The position numbers and the translations under genes are program-made. Under the pieces are notes generated by a model. The model was not told the origin of the DNA. It did not search any database and saw only the letters and a list, made by a program, of their open reading frames with translations. This document shows positions 1 to 5,300 of a stretch of 5,300 bases of DNA, in pieces. Each line of letters opens with the position of its first letter. Positions within the stretch are counted from its first letter, which is position 1. The stretch covers positions 1 to 5,300 of the forward strand of contig JAIXSD010000234.1 in assembly GCA_027484885.1 (NCBI GenBank). Reading direction: 5' to 3'. The DNA is from Rubrivivax sp. (GTDB lineage Bacteria > Pseudomonadota > Gammaproteobacteria > Burkholderiales > Burkholderiaceae_C).

Positions 1-282
1 CATGCCACCACCCATGCCGACCCGACTTTTGTGGTGGACGGCGTGGTGCACTACTGCGTGGCCAATATGCCCGGTGCGGTGGCCCGCACCTCGACCTTTG
101 CCCTGAACAATGCCACCATTGGTCACGCGGTGGCGCTGGCCGACAAGGGCTGGAAGCAGGCCATGCTCGACAGCCCGCATCTCTGTGCCGGCCTGAATGT
201 GGCCCAGGGGCACTTGACTTATGAAGCAGTGGCCCGAGATTTGGGTTACGAGTACGTGCCGGCCGAAGCCTTGTTCAACTGA
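1..282 (+). CDS. ald: Alanine dehydrogenase, C-terminal part (5' end outside window)
   Basis: This reading frame is open from the first base of the window and ends with TGA at 280-282, so only the last 93 residues are visible out of the roughly 370 usual for the family. Alanine dehydrogenase is a cytoplasmic enzyme that interconverts L-alanine and pyruvate plus ammonia using NAD(H). The visible part carries the family's conserved C-terminal stretch: HADPTFVVDG, then HYCVANMPGAV with the Asn-Met pair that lines the nucleotide site, then TSTFALNNAT. It finishes with the usual helical region (around GWKQAMLDSP) and a YEAVARDLGYEY segment. The substrate-binding Lys and the catalytic His and Asp lie upstream, outside the window. 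A GTG at position 31 could look like a start but lies inside the conserved domain. No clear terminator follows. Identification is by sequence memory of the family and is firm. Confidence 0.93.
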   Translation, partial: HATTHADPTFVVDGVVHYCVANMPGAVARTSTFALNNATIGHAVALADKGWKQAMLDSPHLCAGLNVAQGHLTYEAVARDLGYEYVPAEALFN

Positions 283-385
283 AGTTGCACAGCCTTAGCC
301 TGGGCTGCGCTGAGAGCTGGGCGTGCTTGTGAGCCCGTGTACGCGTTTGTTGATCTTCAATCAATCCCAACCAGGAGGTACAACC
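283..385 (+). other. Short gap between ald and DUF883 gene
   Basis: This 103-bp gap should carry the end of the ald transcript and the promoter of the DUF883 gene. A weak hairpin CAGCC/GGCTG (290-294 with 303-307) lacks a T-tract. I find no pair of -35 and -10 hexamers with acceptable spacing; the only clear signal is the ribosome site at its right end. Confidence 0.5.
373..379 (+). promoter_or_regulatory. Strong Shine-Dalgarno site of the DUF883 gene
   Basis: AGGAGGT matches the anti-Shine-Dalgarno sequence nearly perfectly. It sits 7 nt (counted after AGGAGG) upstream of the ATG at 386. It decides the start: the same frame is open further upstream with a GTG at 323, but that extension of 21 residues has no comparable site and does not resemble the family. 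Confidence 0.85.
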
Positions 386-697
386 ATGTCCAGCTTGAAC
401 CAGTCCCAGAAAGACCGTTTGATGAGCGATCTGCATGCGGTGGTCGCCGAAGCCGAGAGTCTGCTGCGCGCCACCGCCGGTTCGGCCGGTGAGGGCGCGA
501 GCGAGTTGCGCGCCAAGGTGCAGGACAGCCTGGACCGGGCCAAGCGCAATCTGCATGACTTGCAGGACGCTGCGGTGGAAAAGGCCAAGGCCGCCGGCCG
601 CGCCACCGACCATTACGTGCACGAAAACCCCTGGCAGTCCATCGGCGTGGCCGCGGGTGTGGGTCTCTTGCTGGGCATGTTGATCGCCCGTCGCTGA
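386..697 (+). CDS. DUF883 (YqjD/ElaB/YgaM-like) C-tail-anchored membrane protein
   Basis: The product has 103 residues, a typical length for the DUF883 family. Residues 1-75 are charged and amphipathic, with long predicted helices (for example SELRAKVQDSLDRAKRNLHD). They are followed by the family's hallmark HENPWQSIGVAAGVGLLLGM at about 79-98, which forms a single glycine-rich membrane anchor, and by a terminal ARR. The N-terminal part should face the cytoplasm. In E. coli, YqjD and its paralogues are inner-membrane proteins expressed in stationary phase, and YqjD binds ribosomes through its N-terminal region; carrying that role over to this protein is inference. The start is fixed by the AGGAGGT site just upstream. 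The gene stands alone on its strand, 103 bp after the alanine dehydrogenase gene, and ends before a strong hairpin terminator. In enterobacteria the homologue is followed directly by yqjE and yqjK; here those lie more than 2.5 kb away, beyond an oppositely oriented gene. Confidence 0.92.
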   Translation: MSSLNQSQKDRLMSDLHAVVAEAESLLRATAGSAGEGASELRAKVQDSLDRAKRNLHDLQDAAVEKAKAAGRATDHYVHENPWQSIGVAAGVGLLLGMLIARR

Positions 698-712
698 TCA
701 GGCATCGCCAAG

Positions 713-749
713 AAAAAAGCCCCGCAGCTTGAATGCTGCGGGGCTTTTT
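713..749. terminator. Bidirectional intrinsic terminator between convergent genes
   Basis: The 10-bp arms GCCCCGCAGC (719-728) and GCTGCGGGGC (735-744) are perfectly complementary and enclose a 6-nt loop, TTGAAT. Six A residues (713-718) precede the stem and five T residues (745-749) follow it. Each strand therefore shows a GC-rich hairpin followed by a U-tract. It lies 15 nt after the stop of the DUF883 gene and 31 nt beyond the stop of the convergent regulator gene, so it can serve both. Confidence 0.93.
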
Positions 750-780
750 GTTGTGCGTATGCTGGCTATTGCCCGAGGCC

Positions 781-3030
781 TCAACCCAAGGCGGTGGGCT
801 GCTCCATCCAGCGCTCCAGCTGTTCGGCCTGCATGGGGCGGGCGAACAGATAGCCCTGGCCTTCGTGGCAGCCAAGCTCCAGCAGTTGCTGGCGCTGCTC
901 TTCGGTTTCGATGCCTTCGGCGATCACGGTCAGATTGAGGCCGCGGCCGAGGTTGATGACCATTTGCGCGATGGTCGAACCGGCGCTGGAGGTCTGGGCC
1001 TCGCGCACAAAGGCGCGGTCGATCTTGAGCCGGTCCACATCGAGTTGGCGCAGATGGCTGAGCGAAGAGAAGCCGGTGCCGAAATCATCGATGGCCACAC
1101 TGACCCCGCAGCGCTTGATGTCGGCCAGGATGTGCATCACCAGCTCCGTGTCCTCCATGGCCATGGATTCGGTGATCTCTAGCTCCAGGTTGCGCCCGTT
1201 CACGCCGGTGTCGCGCAGTGCGCTGGTCAACACATCCATGAAGCCGGGGTGGCGGAACTGCGCCAGTGACACGTTCACGCACATGCGGAAGTCCTCATGC
1301 CCCAGATCCAGCATGCGCTTGAGTTGGTGGCAGGAGGTGCGCAGCACGAACTCGCCGATGCTGATGATCAGCCCGGATTTTTCGGCCAACGGGATGAATT
1401 GGTCCGGCGGCACGAAGTTGCCTTCTTCGGTGCGCCAGCGCAGCAGGGCCTCGGCGCCGATGGCCTTGGCATCGGCCAGGCGAACCTGGGGCTGGTAGAC
1501 CACGAAGAGGCGGTTTTCCTCGAAGCCGGCGCGCAAGCCCTTGAGCAGCTTGAAGCGCTCGCGCGCATCGGTGCCCATGGCCGAGGAGAAATACTGGGAC
1601 GAACCGCGGTGCTGGGACTTGGCCTGCTTGAGCGCGATCTGCGCGTCGAGCAGCAGCTCCGAGCCCACGGCAGCCGATTCGGTCAGCCGCACCAAGCCGG
1701 TGGTGGCCGAGAGCTGCAGGCGTTCGCCCGAGACCGAGAAGGGCTCCAGAAAGACGCGCTGGATGTTGTCGGCGCTGACATGGTCGCTCGGTCCCAGCAG
1801 GCCGAAGGTGTCGGCGCCAACCCGGGCCATGGCAGTGTTCAGGCCCAGGGCTTCGCCCAGGCGCAGCACCACGGCGCGCAACACCTGGTCGCCAAAATGG
1901 TGGCCGAAGGCGTCGTTGATGTCCGAGAAATCGTCGATGTCGATCAGGGCCAGGGTGACATCGGCCGGGTCCTTGAGGTTTTTGTCCAGCAGCTCGACAA
2001 AGCGGTTGCGGTTGGGCAGGTGCAGCAGCTGGTCGTTGTAGGCCTGGTCCAGCAGCTGGCCGTAGAGCACCACATTCTCGAAGCCGACCGAGATGTTGGA
2101 GCAGAAGGCGCGCAGCAGCTGCTGGTCGGTCTCGCTGAGCTCGCGGCCCACGTCGACGAGGGCGGCCATGGGCCGGCCATTGCTCATGCCGAAGTACAGA
2201 CAGGTGCCTTCGTCGTAAATGTTCTGGCGCTGCTCCAGGCATTGCTGAAGCCGCTCGCGCACCGATTTGATTTGCACCGCCGACAGCGGTGAATTGATCA
2301 TGCCGCTGTACTGGCCGGCCGCGGCAATCACGCGCACTTCGGCATCGCTCTCGGTGCCAACCTGGGCGCAGACCAGGCCTTCGGGCAGGATGCCTAGCAT
2401 GGCGCAGAGCTGGGTGACCACGCCCTCGGCAAAGCGGTGCAGGCCGCGCAGACGGCTCAGCTCGGTGCTGGCATCGACGATCAATTCCAGGCCGCGGCGG
2501 TTGGCTTCCAGCGCGCAGATCTGGCGGTAGGAGCGGATGGCGGCGGTCAGCACCGTGTAGAGCCGGGTGCGGGTCAGCTCGGACTTGGTCTTGTAGTCGT
2601 TGATGTCGTAGGCCTGAACCGTTTCGATTTCAGGCGCGTAGCCGGGCTGGCCGGTGCGCAGCACGATGCGCACGGCACCGAGCTTGAGTTCTTCGCGGAT
2701 GTAGCGCACCAGCTGCAGGCCGGCGTCTTCGGACTCCATCACCACATCCAGCAGCACGACGGCCAGGTCGGGCTCGCAGGCCAGCACCTGGCGGGCCTCG
2801 GCGGCCGAGGTGGCATGCAGAAAGCTCAGGGGCAGGCCTTCCACCAGCAGGCCTTGCATGGCCAGCTCGGTGGCCTTGTGGACATCACCGTCGTCGTCGA
2901 CGATCAGCACGCGCCAGGGATGAACCAGATGGGCGTCGTTCGCGTCCGTGTGCTCGGGGCTGTCCAGGAACTCCAGCAGATCGTCGTCGCCCTCTTCGTT
3001 GGGCATGGCCGGACTGTTTGTCTCGCGCAT
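781..3030 (-). CDS. Response regulator, REC-DUF3369-GGDEF(degenerate)-EAL, predicted c-di-GMP phosphodiesterase
   Basis: The product has 749 residues and no membrane segment or signal peptide, so it should be cytoplasmic. After an acidic N-terminus (about 11-30), a receiver domain spans about 38-165 with the acidic pocket D45-D47, phosphoacceptor D95, T126 and K147. The segment of about 165-325, beginning after YDINDYKTKSELT, resembles DUF3369, a GAF-like sensory domain. A GGDEF domain (about 334-475) keeps D364, IND and GHHFGD, but its signature reads GADTF (405-409), so cyclase activity is unlikely. The EAL domain (about 495-745) has every expected catalytic residue: E527 in EAL, N586, E618, D648-D649 in DDFGTG, K669, E705 and Q725. 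It should hydrolyse c-di-GMP to pGpG, controlled by phosphorylation at D95. The start at 3030 is uncertain; a second ATG at 3006 would remove 8 residues, and neither has a strong ribosome site. No histidine kinase is in view. Confidence 0.93.
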   Translation of the reverse strand: MRETNSPAMPNEEGDDDLLEFLDSPEHTDANDAHLVHPWRVLIVDDDGDVHKATELAMQGLLVEGLPLSFLHATSAAEARQVLACEPDLAVVLLDVVMESEDAGLQLVRYIREELKLGAVRIVLRTGQPGYAPEIETVQAYDINDYKTKSELTRTRLYTVLTAAIRSYRQICALEANRRGLELIVDASTELSRLRGLHRFAEGVVTQLCAMLGILPEGLVCAQVGTESDAEVRVIAAAGQYSGMINSPLSAVQIKSVRERLQQCLEQRQNIYDEGTCLYFGMSNGRPMAALVDVGRELSETDQQLLRAFCSNISVGFENVVLYGQLLDQAYNDQLLHLPNRNRFVELLDKNLKDPADVTLALIDIDDFSDINDAFGHHFGDQVLRAVVLRLGEALGLNTAMARVGADTFGLLGPSDHVSADNIQRVFLEPFSVSGERLQLSATTGLVRLTESAAVGSELLLDAQIALKQAKSQHRGSSQYFSSAMGTDARERFKLLKGLRAGFEENRLFVVYQPQVRLADAKAIGAEALLRWRTEEGNFVPPDQFIPLAEKSGLIISIGEFVLRTSCHQLKRMLDLGHEDFRMCVNVSLAQFRHPGFMDVLTSALRDTGVNGRNLELEITESMAMEDTELVMHILADIKRCGVSVAIDDFGTGFSSLSHLRQLDVDRLKIDRAFVREAQTSSAGSTIAQMVINLGRGLNLTVIAEGIETEEQRQQLLELGCHEGQGYLFARPMQAEQLERWMEQPTALG

Positions 3031-3055
3031 GAGGGCCTGTGCTCCAGCCTATGGA

Positions 3056-3084
3056 TTGACAATAGCGTAAGGGTATTTCATTCT
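3056..3084 (+). promoter_or_regulatory. Candidate sigma-70-type promoter toward yqjE-like gene
   Basis: A perfect TTGACA -35 hexamer lies at 3056-3061. The hexamer 17 bp downstream, CATTCT (3079-3084), matches the -10 consensus at only three of six positions. If used, it would give a leader of about 125 nt before the ATG at 3217. The -35 is good and the -10 poor, so this is tentative. Confidence 0.3.
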
Positions 3085-3107
3085 GTACCCGGTCGCCATG
3101 CGCGCAA
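3080..3107 (-). promoter_or_regulatory. Candidate promoter of the response regulator gene
   Basis: Read on the - strand, TTGCGC (3107-3102) is followed after 16 bp by CAGAAT (3085-3080), which matches four of six -10 positions. Transcription would begin near 3073, giving a leader of about 43 nt before the ATG at 3030. Its -10 overlaps the candidate -10 of the opposite strand. Tentative. Confidence 0.3.
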
Positions 3108-3126
3108 GTGCCTATTTGGTGGCACT
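3107..3126. repeat. Inverted repeat AGTGCC-N8-GGCACT, possible operator
   Basis: Perfect 6-bp arms (3107-3112 and 3121-3126) flank an 8-bp centre, TATTTGGT. The element sits at the upstream edge of the candidate - strand promoter and upstream of the yqjE-like gene. No T-tract follows, so it is not an intrinsic terminator. A regulator binding site is possible, but the arms are short enough to arise by chance. Confidence 0.3.
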
Positions 3127-3205
3127 CACGACACATGCAGGTTGGGGTTATAGAGCATTTGCTTGCCTCTGATCGCCACAAAAGCACGACAAGACGATCA
3201 CATAT

Positions 3206-3210
3206 GGGAG
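3206..3210 (+). promoter_or_regulatory. Shine-Dalgarno site deciding the yqjE-like start
   Basis: GGGAG lies 6 nt upstream of the ATG at 3217. The frame is open upstream to a TTG at 3163, but that start has no ribosome site, so 3217 is preferred. Confidence 0.65.
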
Positions 3211-3216
3211 ACCACG

Positions 3217-3645
3217 ATGACCATGCCCGGTTTGCCGCCTGAGCCCGAAGCGCAGGCAGGCGGGGCCCTGCCGCCACCGCCAGCCCATCCGGCCCCCGGC
3301 CCGCTGACGCGTTTGCCGGCGCAATTGATGGAGCTCTTGCAGACCCGCATCGAGCTGCTGTCCACCGAGCTGGAGGCCGAGAAGCTGCGTCTTTTCGGCG
3401 CGCTGGTGCAGATGTTGCTGGCCCTGCTGCTGGCCGGCGGCGCCCTGTTCATGGCCAGCCTGGCCGTGCTGATGTTCTGCCCCGAAGCTTGGCGCGGTTG
3501 GGCGGCCTTGGGCCTGATGTCGGCCTATGGCCTGCTGGCCGCCTGGGCCTGGCGCGGTGCACGCGCTCAGTTGAGCCGACCCAGCGGCGTGTTTTCGGCC
3601 ACGGTGGCTGAGCTGGCGCGCGACCGCGCCAGCCTGGGAGGCTGA
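3217..3645 (+). CDS. YqjE-like 'phage holin family' membrane protein
   Basis: The product has 142 residues. A proline-rich N-terminal stretch (about 5-30) leads into an amphipathic helix, LPAQLMELLQTRIELLSTEL, and the charged EAEKLR. Two hydrophobic segments follow at about 62-87 and 95-113, with a short turn between them. The end, FSATVAELARDRASL, is characteristic of YqjE-type proteins placed in the Phage_holin_3_6 family. Despite the family name, these chromosomal proteins are not tied to phage lysis, and their biochemical role is not established; YqjE in E. coli is an inner-membrane protein encoded between yqjD and yqjK. The ATG at 3217 is chosen for its GGGAG site. The gene ends 5 bp before the YqjK-like start, and the two are probably co-transcribed and translationally coupled. 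No phage genes are nearby. Confidence 0.88.
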   Translation: MTMPGLPPEPEAQAGGALPPPPAHPAPGPLTRLPAQLMELLQTRIELLSTELEAEKLRLFGALVQMLLALLLAGGALFMASLAVLMFCPEAWRGWAALGLMSAYGLLAAWAWRGARAQLSRPSGVFSATVAELARDRASLGG

Positions 3646-3650
3646 ATGCC

Positions 3651-4064
3651 ATGTTGTTTCAACGCGAACTTCAAGAGCTTCAGCAGCGCCAGCTGGCCTT
3701 GCGCCTGCGCAATATCGAGCTGCGCGCCGAACTGGGCGGCAGCGTCCGCGAGCTGATGCAGCCGCTTCAGATGGCGCGGAGTTTCATGGCCGGCAGCTCC
3801 GAGCCGGGCGCTGCGGGCACGCGGGGCTGGTGGAGCTCGGGGCTCGTCGCCCTGGCGGCCCTGGGCCTGGGCTGGGCGGCGCGACGCCGCATGCAGGCAG
3901 GCGGCGCGGCACAGGCGGCGAGCGGCCCGGTCGAGTCGGTACTTGGCTGGCTGCGCCTGGGCCTGCGGGTTGCACGGCTGTGGCGGGAGTTCAGCCGGGC
4001 TGGCGCAGGGGCTGACGGCCGGCGCCCGAGCGCGGCCAGCTCGGCGTCCGACACCGGGCTTTGA
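3651..4064 (+). CDS. YqjK-like small membrane protein
   Basis: The product has 137 residues. The first 45 are a charged, glutamine- and arginine-rich helix (QRELQELQQRQLALRLRNIE) typical of YqjK-like proteins. A single hydrophobic segment follows at about 61-78, bounded by RGWW and ARRR, then a second amphipathic stretch (about 95-115, VLGWLRLGLRVARLWREF) and a low-complexity Ala/Ser/Gly tail. A GGGAGG site at 3636-3641, inside the end of the upstream gene, lies 9 nt before the ATG; an out-of-frame ATG at 3646 should be ignored. The 5-bp gap to the YqjE-like gene indicates one operon. Sequence conservation in this family is weak, so the call rests on the combination of position, size and layout. 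The function is unknown. Its stop lies 18 bp from the stop of the convergent ygiQ-like gene, with no hairpin visible between them. Confidence 0.75.
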   Translation: MLFQRELQELQQRQLALRLRNIELRAELGGSVRELMQPLQMARSFMAGSSEPGAAGTRGWWSSGLVALAALGLGWAARRRMQAGGAAQAASGPVESVLGWLRLGLRVARLWREFSRAGAGADGRRPSAASSASDTGL

Positions 4065-4082
4065 TCACCCGGCGCCACTCGC

Positions 4083-5300
<1,218 letters not shown>

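Larger units (their letters stand above)
3031..3216. promoter_or_regulatory. Divergent intergenic region between the regulator and yqjE-like genes
   Basis: This 186-bp stretch separates two genes that point away from each other, so it should hold the promoters of both. It is visibly more AT-rich than the flanking genes. I see no RNA gene or small reading frame with a convincing ribosome site. The specific promoter candidates and dyads are listed separately. A further possible -10 for the + strand, TATAGA at 3149-3154, has only a weak ACGACA -35 at 3128-3133 with a 15-bp spacer. Confidence 0.7.

Noticed and set aside
290..307. CAGCC/GGCTG hairpin after the ald stop codon as a terminator
   Set aside because: Only a 5-bp stem with an 8-nt loop and no T-tract downstream.
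1297..2292. Long + strand open frame (331 codons) antisense to the regulator gene
   Set aside because: It mirrors a well-supported REC-GGDEF-EAL gene. Its product is rich in His, Gln, Ala and Val with no recognisable domain, as expected for the complementary frame of a GC-rich gene.
3120..3138. TGGCAC resembling the -24 element of a sigma-54 promoter
   Set aside because: The GC of a -12 element should follow GG after 10 bp, but the nearest GC comes after 14 bp and is not part of TTGC.
2437..3153. Open + strand frame of 238 codons running from the regulator gene into the intergenic region
   Set aside because: Mostly antisense to the receiver and DUF3369 coding sequence, no ribosome site, and no family resemblance.
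3217..3645. Prophage remnant suggested by the 'phage holin' family name
   Set aside because: The gene is a YqjE-type chromosomal protein paired with a YqjK-like gene; no endolysin, tail or integrase genes are present.

Overview
This is a GC-rich window with dense, mostly non-overlapping bacterial genes. The protein families and the best-recognised neighbourhood (DUF883, 'phage holin family' YqjE-like, YqjK-like) suggest a betaproteobacterium, most likely Burkholderiales. That placement rests on general resemblance, not on a search.

Layout, left to right. (1) Positions 1-282 hold the 3' end of an alanine dehydrogenase gene on the + strand. (2) Positions 386-697 hold a DUF883/YqjD/ElaB-type C-tail-anchored membrane protein on the + strand, with a strong ribosome binding site. 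(3) A GC-rich hairpin at 713-749, flanked by an A-tract and a T-tract, can terminate this gene and also the convergent gene that follows. (4) Positions 781-3030 on the - strand hold a 749-residue response regulator with the order REC, DUF3369-like, degenerate GGDEF, intact EAL. It is predicted to be a phosphorylation-controlled c-di-GMP phosphodiesterase. (5) A 186-bp divergent intergenic region (3031-3216) holds weak promoter candidates on both strands and two short dyads. (6) Positions 3217-3645 and 3651-4064 on the + strand form a tight two-gene unit, yqjE-like then yqjK-like, both small membrane proteins. (7) Positions 4083-5300 on the - strand hold the C-terminal part of a YgiQ-family radical SAM protein, cut by the window edge inside its CxxxCxxC cluster motif.

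How the pieces relate. DUF883, YqjE and YqjK proteins form one contiguous envelope-associated set in enterobacteria (yqjD-yqjE-yqjK). Here the YqjD-like gene is separated from the other two by the oppositely oriented regulator gene. The regulator would read an unseen histidine kinase and lower c-di-GMP; no kinase gene lies in the window. Alanine dehydrogenase and YgiQ look like unrelated neighbours. I see no mobile element, CRISPR array, RNA gene or clearly new system. The items most worth a second look are the degenerate GGDEF next to a complete EAL, the split yqjDEK set, the extra cysteine cluster and basic tail of YgiQ, and the dyads in the divergent promoter region.
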